A DNA stretch of 33,458 bases, from contig NZ_LT546237.1 in NCBI RefSeq assembly GCF_900078675.2, forward strand, positions 2,715,054 to 2,748,511, given 5' to 3'. This stretch comes from Mycobacterium interjectum (GTDB lineage: Bacteria > Actinomycetota > Actinomycetes > Mycobacteriales > Mycobacteriaceae). A program made the position numbers and the translations under genes. The notes below the pieces were generated by a model. It had not been told where the DNA came from. It did not search any database and worked only from the letters and a program-made list of their open reading frames with translations. Shown here piece after piece: positions 24,426 through 33,411 of the stretch; within the stretch, counting starts at the first letter, position 1; every line of letters starts with the position of its first letter.

Positions 24426-25181
24426 CTAGTCATGGTGCTCCTCCAGCTCCATGGCCTGGCTGAAGTACAAGATGGTCAGGATCGAGAAGATGAAGGCCTG
24501 GATCGCCCCGACGAACAGGTCGAACGATTTCCAGATGGCGTTGGGCAACCACATGATGTAGGCGGGGAAGAGCGCGATCAGCGCCACCAGGATGCCGCCG
24601 GCGAAGATGTTGCCGAAAAGTCGGAGCGACAACGAGATCGGCTTCGCCAGTTCTTCGACCAGGTTGATGGGCGCCAGGAACGCGACGTGCCCCTTGAGCA
24701 CCTTGATCGGGTGCCCGATGATGCCGCGGCGCCAGATCCCGGCCACGTGGTAGCAGACGAACACGAAGAGGGCCAGCGCCAACACGTAATTGATGTCCGC
24801 CGCGGCCGACTTGAGCAATTCGGTGGTCTGACCGGATTTGTCGGTGTACTGCAGCGGCAGCACCGACAACCAGTTGGAGATCAGGATGAACACGAAGATC
24901 GTGACCGCCAGCGGCAGCACGAACGGCGCGATCCGCATCCCGATGGCGCCCTCGATCTGGTCGCGCATCTGAATAGTGAGCGCCTCCCAGAACAATTGGA
25001 CTCCGCTGGGGACGCCGCTCGACGTGATCTTGGCGCGCAGGAAGAAAGCCAGGGCGAGGACGATCACCGCGGCGATCGCCGTCGACAGGATGGTGTCGGT
25101 GTTGACGGTCATCCCGAGCCACTTTGCGGTGGTGTGCTCGCCGACCTCGATCTGGGAACCGGCCAGGAACGTCTCAATCAT
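24426..25181 (-). CDS. atpB: ATP synthase a subunit
   Basis: The 251-residue membrane subunit forms the proton half-channels. The essential arginine is in [17 protein letters not shown]. Five or six hydrophobic segments are visible. The start is the ATG at 25181 ([16 protein letters not shown]), eight bases after GGAAGGAG; a longer frame from 25220 would lie within atpI. The start overlaps the end of the atpI-like gene by eight bases. Confidence 0.96.
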   Translation of the reverse strand: MIETFLAGSQIEVGEHTTAKWLGMTVNTDTILSTAIAAVIVLALAFFLRAKITSSGVPSGVQLFWEALTIQMRDQIEGAIGMRIAPFVLPLAVTIFVFILISNWLSVLPLQYTDKSGQTTELLKSAAADINYVLALALFVFVCYHVAGIWRRGIIGHPIKVLKGHVAFLAPINLVEELAKPISLSLRLFGNIFAGGILVALIALFPAYIMWLPNAIWKSFDLFVGAIQAFIFSILTILYFSQAMELEEHHD

Positions 25182-25650
25182 CGCCGGCGCTCCTTCCGTC
25201 AGTGTCTTCCAGGGCCTCAACGGCCGATGCCGGCCCCGGTTCGCCCGTGCGCAACTTCTTCCACACCGGCAGCGCGGTCGCCACGACGAGCAGCACCTGG
25301 AACAGCGCCAGGCCGAAAAGCACGCCCAATCCCGCGGGCCGGAAAACGTAGGCGATGATCAGCCCGACAATGGTGATGATGGCCAGCCGCGACAGCGAAT
25401 TGACCGCCATCGACCTTTTCAGCGGGTGCTCCCGCGCGGTAATCGAATCCACCGAATGCCGTACCAGCAGCGCGTTGAGCAAACCCAGGAACAACCCGAT
25501 TCCGAAGAACACACCGACCATGAGGTGACCGAGCAATCCGGCGGCGAGGATCGCCAGCGCGGTGATCCCGAGGCTGATCGCAAACAGCCGAACCGGACGG
25601 AAAGCAACAGAGGGAAACACCAACGGCGCGTCCTGCGCTGGCGTCGTCAC
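25174..25650 (-). CDS. atpI: AtpI-like membrane protein (Rv1303-like)
   Basis: The 158-residue protein has four predicted membrane helices (for example [21 protein letters not shown] and [22 protein letters not shown]). AtpI-type proteins help assemble the c-ring; that role is taken from the family. It opens the ATP synthase operon, overlaps atpB and ends with an acidic soluble tail. Sequence identity among AtpI proteins is low, so the name rests mainly on position. Confidence 0.85.
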   Translation of the reverse strand: MTTPAQDAPLVFPSVAFRPVRLFAISLGITALAILAAGLLGHLMVGVFFGIGLFLGLLNALLVRHSVDSITAREHPLKRSMAVNSLSRLAIITIVGLIIAYVFRPAGLGVLFGLALFQVLLVVATALPVWKKLRTGEPGPASAVEALEDTDGRSAGDD

Positions 25651-25901
25651 TGCAGCACCTCAATCCCAGGTAGTGAAACGGGGAACCCCCGACCGACCGA
25701 TCGGTGGCCCGCCGAGCGTATCGCACGTCACAGGGCAATCCCCCAAGGGGTAGCTCCCTACGTCGGTCGTGAATCGGCGCGCTCGGACGGACGTCCGACG
25801 GGCCGGCTGGCCGGCAACCCTCAAGGTCTCTTTTTGGGGTTCTACCTGCACCGTACCATACGAGCGGCACCGCTACTACCGCGTGTCGTAGGCGCGTTTC
25901 G
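25651..25901 (-). promoter_or_regulatory. Intergenic region upstream of the ATP synthase operon
   Basis: This 251-bp gap between wecA and atpI is the likely site of the operon promoter. On the transcribed strand GCTCGTATGGTACGG near 25850-25865 contains a TANNNT-like element. Palindromes include CGGACG-GA-CGTCCG (25784-25797) and ACCGATCGGT (about 25695-25704). None is strong enough to name a regulator. Confidence 0.4.
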
Positions 25902-27086
25902 TCAGTCCAAGTCCACGTTTTGGTAGTCGTCGCGGCGGCGCAGCAGCGGGATCGCGGTGGCCACTCCGGCGACCACGATCGCGCCCAGCATGACCGCACC
26001 GGTGTCGCGCGGGTTGAAAAAGATGGAGCTCGCGGCGCCGAACGCGACGATGCCCACCCACAGATAGATGAGCAGGACCACCCGGCGATGGGAATGCCCG
26101 ATTTGCAGCAACCGGTGATGCAGGTGCATTTTGTCCGGGCTGAACGCGCTGCGGCCCGCGCGGGTGCGGCGCACTATCGCCAGTAGAAGGTCGAGCATCG
26201 GCACGAAAATGACGGCCACCACCAGCAGGAACGGTGACAGCAGAGCAAACACGTCGCGGGCGCCGTAGGCGTTCTGCGAGACGGGGCCGGCGGCGGTCGT
26301 GGCCGCTGCGGCGATCATCAGGCCGATCAGCATCGAGCCGGAATCGCCCATGAAGATCCTGGCCCGATGGAAGTTGTGCGGCAAGAACCCCAGACAGGCC
26401 CCCGCGATCACGACGGAGATGACGGCGGGCGGATAGAACAGCACGTCGCCGCCGTGGTCGCGCAGCAGGCCGACCGAGAACATGCAGATCGCCATCGCCA
26501 TGATCAGTCCCAGCCCGGCGGCCAGGCCGTCGAGCCCGTCGACGAAGTTCATCGCGTTGACGAACGACACGGTCAGCGCCAGGGTGAGCAGGATCGAGGA
26601 GGCCTGGTCCAGCACGATGGTGCCGACCCCGCCGATCGGGATGTACAGGACGCTCCAGGCGACGCCCATCGTGACCAGCACGCTGGCCGCGGTGATCTGG
26701 CCGGCGAACTTGGTCAGGGCGTCCAGTCCCCAGCGGTCGTCGATCAGGCCGATGCCCACGATCACCGCGGCCGCCACCAGGACGGCGGGCATGCCGGTGG
26801 AGTAGACGAATCCGCGGGTAAGTGCCGGGAGTTGCCAAGCCAGGAAGACGGCCGAGACGACGCCGACGAACATCGCGAGGCCGCCCATGCGCGGGGTGGG
26901 CGTCACGTGCACGTCGCGTTCCCGCGGGTAGGCGACCGCTCCCAACCGGGTGGCCAGCACCCGCACCGGACCGGTCGCGAAGTAGGTGATGATGGCCGCC
27001 GTCAGGCCAACCAGTGCGAGCTCGCGCAGCGGGACGCCGGCGCCGCGATCGGACAGGGCGAGCAGACCACCGGCAAGGCTGGACAC
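25902..27086 (-). CDS. wecA: Polyprenyl-phosphate GlcNAc-1-phosphate transferase
   Basis: The 394-residue, multi-helix membrane enzyme (Rv1302/rfe in M. tuberculosis) links GlcNAc-1-phosphate to decaprenyl phosphate, starting the arabinogalactan linker. Motifs are the Asp pair in LIDDRWGLD, NAMNFVDGLDGLAAG, FMGDSGSML and the basic loop SPDKMHLHHRLLQIGHSHRR. The start is the GTG at 27086; a TTG at 27089 is the only other in-frame option. The N-terminus remembered from M. tuberculosis (MQYG...) appears here as GTG CAG TAC GGT at 27105 but in another frame. Confidence 0.95.
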   Translation of the reverse strand: MSSLAGGLLALSDRGAGVPLRELALVGLTAAIITYFATGPVRVLATRLGAVAYPRERDVHVTPTPRMGGLAMFVGVVSAVFLAWQLPALTRGFVYSTGMPAVLVAAAVIVGIGLIDDRWGLDALTKFAGQITAASVLVTMGVAWSVLYIPIGGVGTIVLDQASSILLTLALTVSFVNAMNFVDGLDGLAAGLGLIMAMAICMFSVGLLRDHGGDVLFYPPAVISVVIAGACLGFLPHNFHRARIFMGDSGSMLIGLMIAAAATTAAGPVSQNAYGARDVFALLSPFLLVVAVIFVPMLDLLLAIVRRTRAGRSAFSPDKMHLHHRLLQIGHSHRRVVLLIYLWVGIVAFGAASSIFFNPRDTGAVMLGAIVVAGVATAIPLLRRRDDYQNVDLD

Positions 27087-27134
27087 CAACGAAACCGTAC
27101 TGCACCAACCTGAGACGGGATTGGCCGCGTTGCG

Positions 27135-27788
27135 CTAGGCGATCAGGCTTCCCGCGTCCATGCCAAGCACTTCCGCGATCCGCTCGGCGCTCACCGGACC
27201 GGCGCGCAGGATGCGCGGGGTGTCATCGGTGAGGTCGACAATCGTGGAGGCGGCCTGCTGCCGCGCCGGGCCCGCGTCGAGATAGACGTCGACCAGGTCG
27301 CCGAGTTGGCTGCGCGCCTCGGCGGCGTCGACCGCGGGTGGGCGGCCGGAGACGTTCGCGCTGGACACCGCCATGGGCCCGACCTCGCGCAGCAGCTCGA
27401 TGGCGACCGGATGCAACGGCATCCGCAGCATCACGGTGCCCCGGGCGTCGCCGAGGTCCCACTGCAACGACGGCGCCTGCCGCACCACCAGGCTCAGCGC
27501 GCCGGGCCAGAAGGCACGGATCAGGTCGCGCGCCCCGTCGGGCATCGTGTAGACCAGGCCCTCGATGGTGTGCCAGGAGCCGACCAGCACCCCAACCGGC
27601 ATGTCGCGGCCGCGGCCCTTCGCCGCGAGCAGCGCCGCCACCGCGGTGCTGTCGAACGCGTCGGCGCCGATGCCGTACACGGTGTCGGTGGGCAGCACGA
27701 CGAGCCGGCCGCTCTTCAGGGCGCCGGCGGCCGAGGCGATGCCGAGCGAGCGCTGGTCGGGGTCGGCGCAGTCGAAGACGGAGGTCAC
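27135..27788 (-). CDS. sua5: L-threonylcarbamoyladenylate synthase (Sua5/YrdC)
   Basis: The 217-residue enzyme makes threonylcarbamoyl-AMP from threonine, bicarbonate and ATP for the t6A37 base of ANN-decoding tRNAs. The family's LKSGRLVVLPTDTVYGIGAD (residues 25-44) and MAVSSANVSGRPP stretches are present. The length agrees with Rv1301. It overlaps prmC by four bases (ATGA), so it is coupled to the translation genes upstream. Confidence 0.95.
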   Translation of the reverse strand: MTSVFDCADPDQRSLGIASAAGALKSGRLVVLPTDTVYGIGADAFDSTAVAALLAAKGRGRDMPVGVLVGSWHTIEGLVYTMPDGARDLIRAFWPGALSLVVRQAPSLQWDLGDARGTVMLRMPLHPVAIELLREVGPMAVSSANVSGRPPAVDAAEARSQLGDLVDVYLDAGPARQQAASTIVDLTDDTPRILRAGPVSAERIAEVLGMDAGSLIA

Positions 27789-28630
27789 GACGGCTCCCCC
27801 CGTCGGGCCGTCACGAACCTCGGCCGTCCGGCCAGATCGTCCCGGGCCTCGATGTCCGCGAAAAGTCCTGTGCTGTCGATCAATTCGACTGTCCGGGCGG
27901 ACGTGGTGTCGTCATGCTCGACGGCGAAGAGGCCGCCCGGGCGCAGCCAGCGCCCCGCGAGCCGGAGGACGGCGGCGATCACCGCCATCCCGTCCGCCCC
28001 GCCGAACACCGCATGTGGCGGATCATGTTGGGCCACTTCAGCTTCCACGGCGCTGCCGTCGGGAACGTAGGGCGGGTTGGACACCACCAGGTCGACCAGT
28101 CCGTCCAGGTCGGCACGCAATCCGGGAGTGGTCACGTCGGCGCGCACCAGCTCGACGGCGGTGCCCTCGGTGTTGTGCCTCGCGTAGGCCAGGGCCGCGT
28201 CGGAGTCATCGATGCCGATGACCCGAGCGGCGGGACGGTGGCGGGCCAGGGCCGCGGCCAAAGCGCCCGAGCCGGTGCACACATCGACGATCACGGGCCG
28301 AGCGTTCAGCGGCTGCGCGGTGGCCCATTCCAGCATGGCCTCGGTCTCCGGGCGCGGGATGAACACGCCGGGGCCCACCCGCAGCGTCACCGGCCCGAAC
28401 GCCGCCACCCCGGTGAGGTGCTGCAACGGAACTCGCCGCGAGCGCGCGGCAACGATGTCGCGGTAACGCCCGAAGAATTCGTCGTCGGGAGCCGCGATGA
28501 GGGTCAGCTGGCTTCGTTCGGCGCCGACCAGGTGGGCGGCCAACTCCTCGGCGTCGTACCGGGCGGAATCGATCCCGGCTTCGGCGAGTCGCGCCGCGGC
28601 CGAGTCGATCGCGCGCCGCAGTGCAGTCAT
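27785..28630 (-). CDS. prmC: Peptide chain release factor N5-glutamine methyltransferase
   Basis: PrmC methylates the glutamine of the GGQ motif in release factors. The 281-residue protein has the N-terminal helical bundle (1-75), the SAM motif [17 protein letters not shown] (about 113-129) and the catalytic NPPY at 185-188. It overlaps prfA, its substrate, by four bases and sua5 by four bases. Confidence 0.97.
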   Translation of the reverse strand: MTALRRAIDSAAARLAEAGIDSARYDAEELAAHLVGAERSQLTLIAAPDDEFFGRYRDIVAARSRRVPLQHLTGVAAFGPVTLRVGPGVFIPRPETEAMLEWATAQPLNARPVIVDVCTGSGALAAALARHRPAARVIGIDDSDAALAYARHNTEGTAVELVRADVTTPGLRADLDGLVDLVVSNPPYVPDGSAVEAEVAQHDPPHAVFGGADGMAVIAAVLRLAGRWLRPGGLFAVEHDDTTSARTVELIDSTGLFADIEARDDLAGRPRFVTARRGEPS

Positions 28631-29700
28631 GCGTGTTGCAGCCGCGATTGCTTGTCGGCGGCGCCGAGGGCGTCGAACAACGCGTCGAGGTCGCCGTCGA
28701 GTACCTGATCCAGATTGTGCGCCTTGAAACCGATTCGGTGATCGGTGATGCGGTTCTCCGGGAAGTTGTAGGTGCGGATCCGTTCGCTGCGGTCGACGGT
28801 GCGGACCTGGCTGGCCCGATCGGCCGAGGCGTCGGCCAGCGCCTTCTCCTCGGCGAGGGCCTGCAGCCGCGCGGCCAGCACCTGCAGGGCGCGCGCCTTG
28901 TTCTGCAGCTGGGACCGTTCGTTTTGGCAGGTGACGACGATTCCCGTGGGCAGGTGCGTGATCCGCACCGCGGAGTCGGTGGTGTTGACGCCCTGGCCGC
29001 CCTTCCCGGACGAGCGGTAGACGTCGATGCGCAGATCCGACTCGTCGATCTGCACCTCGGCGACTTCCTCAGGCTCGGGGTAGACCAGCACGCCGGCCGC
29101 CGAAGTGTGAACGCGCCCTTGGGATTCCGTCACCGGAACGCGTTGCACCCGGTGGACGCCGCCCTCGAACTTCATCCGCGACCACACCCCGTCGGCGGTG
29201 TCGCCCTTGCTGGAGATGGCCAGCGTCGCGTCCTTGTAACCGCCCAGATCGGAGGTGGTTTCGTCCAGCACCGTGACCGTCCAGCCGTGCCGCTCGGCGT
29301 AGCGGATGTACATCCGGGCCAGGTCGGCGGCGAACAAGGCCGATTCCTCGCCGCCCTCACCGGATTTGACCTCGAGCACGATGTCGTCCCCGTCGTGGGG
29401 ATCGCGCGGTGCGAGCATGTCGGTCAGTTGGGTGTCCAGCTCGGCGACCCGCGCCTCCAGCTCGGTCACCTCGTCGGCGAACGACTCGTCGTCGGCGGCC
29501 AGCTCGCGGGCCGTCTCGAGGTCGCCGCGCGCGGCCGCCAGCTTGCGGTAGGTGCCCACGATTGGGGCCAACCGGGCGAACCGGCGTCCGGCCTTGCGCG
29601 CCTCGTCGGGATTGCTGTGCAGTTCGGGGTCGGCCAGCCGCTGCTCGAGCTCGGCGTGTTCGGCCAGCAGCACGTCGATGGTCTGCACCGGCTGCGTCAT
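28627..29700 (-). CDS. prfA: Peptide chain release factor 1
   Basis: RF1 reads UAA and UAG. In the 357-residue protein the codon-reading tripeptide is PVT (189-191, RVPVTESQG) and the catalytic loop GGQ is at 234-236 ([12 protein letters not shown]). A strong AGGAGG precedes the ATG at 29700 by six bases. It follows rpmE across 78 bp containing a large hairpin. Confidence 0.98.
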   Translation of the reverse strand: MTQPVQTIDVLLAEHAELEQRLADPELHSNPDEARKAGRRFARLAPIVGTYRKLAAARGDLETARELAADDESFADEVTELEARVAELDTQLTDMLAPRDPHDGDDIVLEVKSGEGGEESALFAADLARMYIRYAERHGWTVTVLDETTSDLGGYKDATLAISSKGDTADGVWSRMKFEGGVHRVQRVPVTESQGRVHTSAAGVLVYPEPEEVAEVQIDESDLRIDVYRSSGKGGQGVNTTDSAVRITHLPTGIVVTCQNERSQLQNKARALQVLAARLQALAEEKALADASADRASQVRTVDRSERIRTYNFPENRITDHRIGFKAHNLDQVLDGDLDALFDALGAADKQSRLQHA

Positions 29701-29725
29701 CTCACACCTCCTGCCCCGAACACGA

Positions 29726-29771
29726 ACCGACGCCCGGCCTGTGCGGCTTTGGGCACAGTTCGGGCGTCGGT
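29726..29771 (-). terminator. Large hairpin between rpmE and prfA
   Basis: ACCGACGCCCG at 29726-29736 pairs perfectly with CGGGCGTCGGT at 29761-29771, and an inner stem (CTGTGC and GCACAG) extends it. No T-run follows. It could be a partial terminator or attenuator that sets the ratio of rpmE to prfA mRNA, or an mRNA stabiliser. Confidence 0.6.
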
Positions 29772-29778
29772 AAGCCAG

Positions 29779-30021
29779 CTATTTGTCGGTCGACTCGCCG
29801 TTGTCGGCTGCGGCCTTGCGCTTGCCGTAGCGCTTCTCGAAGCGGGCCACCCGGCCACCGCTGTCGAGGATCTTCTGCTTGCCGGTGTAGAAGGGGTGGC
29901 ACTGCGAGCAGACCTCGACGACGATGTTGCCGCCGGGCTTGGTGCTGCGCGTGGTGAAGGTGTTTCCGCACCCGCAGTGCACGGTGGTCTCCCCGTAGGC
30001 GGGGTGAATATCAGCTTTCAT
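29779..30021 (-). CDS. rpmE: 50S ribosomal protein L31 (zinc-binding type)
   Basis: The 80-residue L31 has all zinc cysteines: HCGCGNTF and [14 protein letters not shown]. It is the C+ zinc form, replaced under zinc starvation by a C- paralog in many Actinobacteria. Two ATGs are adjacent; the second, at 30021, is chosen because GAGGA lies four bases upstream and the protein then begins [10 protein letters not shown]. Confidence 0.96.
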   Translation of the reverse strand: MKADIHPAYGETTVHCGCGNTFTTRSTKPGGNIVVEVCSQCHPFYTGKQKILDSGGRVARFEKRYGKRKAAADNGESTDK

Positions 30022-30024
30022 CAT

Positions 30025-30227
30025 GTCCTCTTCGATCGTTTGCGCCCCGGCGCGAACTCCTGGGACCTGAACTGGTCCTCGGGGGTAGTCGACCGTCGAT
30101 TATGCCAGGTCAACCTACATCAGCCCAAACGCGGAGCTGCCCCCACGCATTCCCGGGTGTGGGGACAGCTCACGATTCGTCGAGATATCAGCCAGTGCGA
30201 CTCTGATCGGCGTGTCGTGTGCGTGCT
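30025..30227 (-). promoter_or_regulatory. rpmE upstream region: promoter and hairpin
   Basis: On the minus strand TTGGGC and CATAAT (30104-30099), spaced by 18 bp, form a plausible promoter for rpmE. Further upstream GAGCTG-T-CCCCAC pairs with GTGGGG-G-CAGCTC (30134-30171), a strong hairpin that may end transcription from fadD. No T-run follows it. Confidence 0.5.
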
Positions 30228-31802
30228 TTACGTGTCGCGGTAGACGCGGCTTTTTGCGCCGCGGGTCCACAGCACCCCACCGCGGGGGTTGGCGCCGCGC
30301 GCGGTCAGCTCGCGCTTGAGGATCTTGTTGGTCGCGGTCGTCGGCAGCCGATCGGTGAGCCAGACGTGGCGGGGCCACGCCTTGGGCGACAGGTCGGGCT
30401 GGGCGGCCAGGAACTGGCCGAACTCCTCGGGCGTCAGCCGCGCGTCGTCGGCCAGCACGATTGCCGCCATGACCTGGTCGCCGACGTGCTCGTCGGGCAC
30501 CGCGTACACCGCGACGTGGCTGACCGGCGCCAACCGCTGCAGAATCCGCTCGATGGGCGCCGTGGTCATGTTCTCGCCGTCGACGCGCAGCCAGTCGCCG
30601 CTGCGCCCGGCGAAGTAAATCCACCCGTCGGCGTCGCGATAGGCCAGGTCGCCGGACCAGAACATGCCGTGCCGAAGGCGCTCGTCGGTGGCCTCGGGGT
30701 CGTTGTAGTAGCCGGCGAACAGGCCGGCGCCGGTGGTGTTGACCAGCTCCCCTATCGCCTCGTCGCCGTTGGCCAGGGCGCCGTCCCCGTCGAAGGCGGC
30801 GGGCGGGCACTCGGCCAGCGTGTCCGGGTCGTAGATGGCCACGCCGGGGAAGCCGCGGCCCAGCGACCCGGGCGGGCAGCCCTCCTCGCGGGTGATGATG
30901 ATCGCGCCCTCGGTGGACCCGAAGCCGTCCCACACCGTGCAGTCGAACCGCCTGCTGAACTCGGCGATGTCGCGATCGCTCGCCTCGTTGCCGACCGCGA
31001 CGCGCAGCGGGTTGTCGCGATCATCGGGCCGTTCCGGCGTGGCCAGCACGAAGGCCAGCGGTTTGCCGACGTAGTTCATGAAGGTCGCCCCGTAGTGGCG
31101 CAGGTCGGGCAGCAGCCCGGACGCCGAGAACGTCGCGGGGACCATCGCCGCGCCGGCGCCCACCCCCACGCTCCAACCGGCAAAGAGCGCGTTGGCGTGG
31201 AACAGCGGCATCGACAGGTAGCAGACATCGGACGCGTCGAGACCGAACCGCGCGATCAACGTGGCGCCGGCGAACAGCACGGTCAGGTGGGTGACCTGCA
31301 CCGCCTTGGGCTCGCCGCTGGTTCCCGAGGTGAACATCATCATGAACGTGTCGGTGGGGGCGACCTCGCGATGGGGGGTCAGCGGCCCGGCGCGCTCCAG
31401 CAGCGCAGCCCAGGATTCACCGGACACGTCGAACACCTGCACACCGGGCAGGTCCTGGCCGTCGAGCAGCGCTTTGTGCGCCGGATCGGTCAGCAGGATC
31501 TGGCAATGGGCGTGCAGGATGTCCCTGGCCAGCGCGGCGCCGCGGCGGGTGTCGTTGACGCCGCACAGCACGTACCCGCCGAGCGCGGCCGATGCCATGG
31601 CGGTCAGCATCTCGGGGGTGTTGCCCAGCAGCGCGCCGACGTGCAGCGGGCGGCCCGCGTCAGCGGCCCGGATGACGGCGGCCGCGGTGGCGGCGGCGTC
31701 GGCCACGTACTCACGCCAGGTCCAGACCCGGTCGCCGTACTTCAGCGCCGGCGTGTCCTGGTCTACCCGCTCACGGAGCAGTTGCTGCAGCGTGTCCGCC
31801 AC
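30228..31802 (-). CDS. Fatty-acyl-CoA ligase, FadD1-like
   Basis: The 524-residue enzyme belongs to the ANL (AMP-forming acyl-CoA synthetase) superfamily. It shows the P-loop FTSGTSGEPK (157-166), the adenine-binding DGFGSTEG, the hinge region WSGDLAYRDADGWIYFAGRSGDWLR (split here only for description) and the catalytic lysine in TATNKILKREL. It closely resembles my memory of M. tuberculosis FadD1 (Rv1750c). Substrate is not readable from sequence. The GTG at 31802 lies 22 bp after the rho stop, so it may be read through from rho. M. tuberculosis has no gene between rho and rpmE as I remember, so this copy is lineage-specific. Confidence 0.9.
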   Translation of the reverse strand: MADTLQQLLRERVDQDTPALKYGDRVWTWREYVADAAATAAAVIRAADAGRPLHVGALLGNTPEMLTAMASAALGGYVLCGVNDTRRGAALARDILHAHCQILLTDPAHKALLDGQDLPGVQVFDVSGESWAALLERAGPLTPHREVAPTDTFMMMFTSGTSGEPKAVQVTHLTVLFAGATLIARFGLDASDVCYLSMPLFHANALFAGWSVGVGAGAAMVPATFSASGLLPDLRHYGATFMNYVGKPLAFVLATPERPDDRDNPLRVAVGNEASDRDIAEFSRRFDCTVWDGFGSTEGAIIITREEGCPPGSLGRGFPGVAIYDPDTLAECPPAAFDGDGALANGDEAIGELVNTTGAGLFAGYYNDPEATDERLRHGMFWSGDLAYRDADGWIYFAGRSGDWLRVDGENMTTAPIERILQRLAPVSHVAVYAVPDEHVGDQVMAAIVLADDARLTPEEFGQFLAAQPDLSPKAWPRHVWLTDRLPTTATNKILKRELTARGANPRGGVLWTRGAKSRVYRDT

Positions 31803-31824
31803 AGCTTGCGACGCTGGTCGCTGA

Positions 31825-33411
31825 CTAGTCGTTGTCCATCGACCCCGGGGTCGTCTTGGACACCTGCACCAGGAACTCGTAGTTGGTCTTCGTCTTGCGC
31901 AGCTGGGACATCAGCAGGTCGATGGCCTGGTGCGGGTCCAGACCCGACAGCACGCGACGCAGCTTGTGCACAATGCCGAACTCGTCGGGCGACAACAGCA
32001 GCTCGTCCTTGCGGGTGCCGGACGGGTTCACGTCGACCGCGGGGAAGACCCGGCGTTCGGAGATCTTGCGGTCCAGCTTGAGCTCGGCGTTACCGGTGCC
32101 CTTGAACTCCTCGAAGATGACCGTGTCACCGGTGGAGCCGGTCTCGACCATCGCGGTGGCGATGATGGTCAGCGACCCGCCTTCCTCGATGTTGCGGGCG
32201 GCGCCCAGGAAACGCTTGGGCGGATACAGCGCGGTGGAGTCGACACCGCCGGACAGGATCCGGCCCGAGGCGGGCGACGCGTTGTTGTAGGCGCGGCCCA
32301 GGCGGGTGATCGAGTCCAGCAGCACCACGACGTCCTTGCCCTGCTCGACGAGGCGCTTGGCCCGTTCGATCGCCAATTCGGCGACCGAGGTGTGGTCCGA
32401 CGGCGGCCGGTCGAAGGTCGAGGCGATGACCTCGCCCTTGACCGAGCGCGTCATGTCGGTGACCTCCTCGGGCCGCTCGTCGACGAGGACGACCATGAGG
32501 TGGCATTCCGGGTTGTTCTTGGTGATCGCGTTGGCGATGTCCTGCAGGATCGTCGTCTTGCCCGCCTTGGGCGGCGAGACGATCAGCGCGCGCTGGCCCT
32601 TGCCGATCGGCATGATCAGGTCGATGACCCGGGTGGTCAGCCGGTCGGGCGTGGTTTCCAGGCGCAGCCGCTGGTTCGGGTACAACGGCGTCAGCTTGGA
32701 AAAATCGGGCCGCTTCTTGGCGTCCTCGACGGAGCCGCCGTTGACGCTGTCCAGGCGCACCAGCGGGTTGAACTTCTGCCGCTGGTTGGGCTGCTCGCCG
32801 TCCCGGGGCACCCGAACCGCGCCGGTCACCGCGTCGCCGCGGCGCAGGCCGTTCTTGCGCACCATATTCATCGAGACGTAGACGTCGTGCGGGCCGGCCA
32901 GGTAGCCGGAGGTGCGCACGAACGCGTAATTGTCGAGAACGTCAAGGATTCCGGCGACCGGCTGGACGACGTCGTCCTCGCGCAGTTCGGCGTCGGCGCC
33001 ATCGCCCGAGCGCTCACCGCGCCGCCTGCGGTCGCGATCGCGGAACCGGCGTCCCCGCCGGCCCTGACGGCCCTCACCGTCGTCGTCCTGTTGGTTGGAC
33101 CCGCCGCGTGACTGCTGGCCACCCGAACCCTGGTCGCCGCCGGAGTCTTGTCCCCGCTCGTCGCTCTTGGTGTCCCGTTGGCCCCCTTGGCGTTTGTCCG
33201 CGTCGGGATTGCCCCCGCCCTTGCGGTTGCCGGAGTCCTCGCGATCCTGCTCGTCGGGCGTGCGACCGGGCGATCCCGCGTCGCGGTTGGCGTTGCGCCG
33301 TTCCCGGCGCGGCGCCTCGGTGGACCCGTTCTGTTCCGCTTGGGCCACCGGCGCGTCGGCCGGCGCACGGCGAGGCGGTACGGCGGAGGTTCGAGCGATG
33401 ACCGAACCCAC
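31825..33411 (-). CDS. rho: Transcription termination factor Rho, N-terminal part missing
   Basis: The visible frame holds the Rho C-terminal ATPase with Walker A in VSPPKAGKTTILQ, Walker B VVVLLDSITRLGR, and the Q- and R-loop regions. Before it are the RNA-binding fold (VQPVAGILDVLDNYAFVRT, GPHDVYVSMNMVRKNGLRRG) and the long Arg/Gly/Asp/Gln-rich insert typical of mycobacterial Rho. Rho-like sequence ends around 33360; upstream of that the frame stays open to the window end but encodes the reverse strand of hisD/hisC. The GTG at 33411 is only the first available start. A full mycobacterial Rho has about 600 residues, so roughly the first 120-140 are missing. Confidence 0.93.
   Translation of the reverse strand: MGSVIARTSAVPPRRAPADAPVAQAEQNGSTEAPRRERRNANRDAGSPGRTPDEQDREDSGNRKGGGNPDADKRQGGQRDTKSDERGQDSGGDQGSGGQQSRGGSNQQDDDGEGRQGRRGRRFRDRDRRRRGERSGDGADAELREDDVVQPVAGILDVLDNYAFVRTSGYLAGPHDVYVSMNMVRKNGLRRGDAVTGAVRVPRDGEQPNQRQKFNPLVRLDSVNGGSVEDAKKRPDFSKLTPLYPNQRLRLETTPDRLTTRVIDLIMPIGKGQRALIVSPPKAGKTTILQDIANAITKNNPECHLMVVLVDERPEEVTDMTRSVKGEVIASTFDRPPSDHTSVAELAIERAKRLVEQGKDVVVLLDSITRLGRAYNNASPASGRILSGGVDSTALYPPKRFLGAARNIEEGGSLTIIATAMVETGSTGDTVIFEEFKGTGNAELKLDRKISERRVFPAVDVNPSGTRKDELLLSPDEFGIVHKLRRVLSGLDPHQAIDLLMSQLRKTKTNYEFLVQVSKTTPGSMDND
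33360..33401 (+). pseudogene. hisD: 3' end fragment of hisD (histidinol dehydrogenase)
   Basis: The + strand reads PAHGEAVRRRFER and then TGA (33399-33401), matching the C-terminal end of actinobacterial HisD as remembered. Upstream of about 33360 the reading frame has no HisD-like sequence; it is the reverse of rho. The fragment is recognised by its end plus the adjoining hisC start. Confidence 0.65.

Noticed and set aside
31930..33111. 393-codon + strand frame opposite rho
   Set aside because: It is rich in Arg, Asp, Gly and Val, antisense to rho, without a domain.
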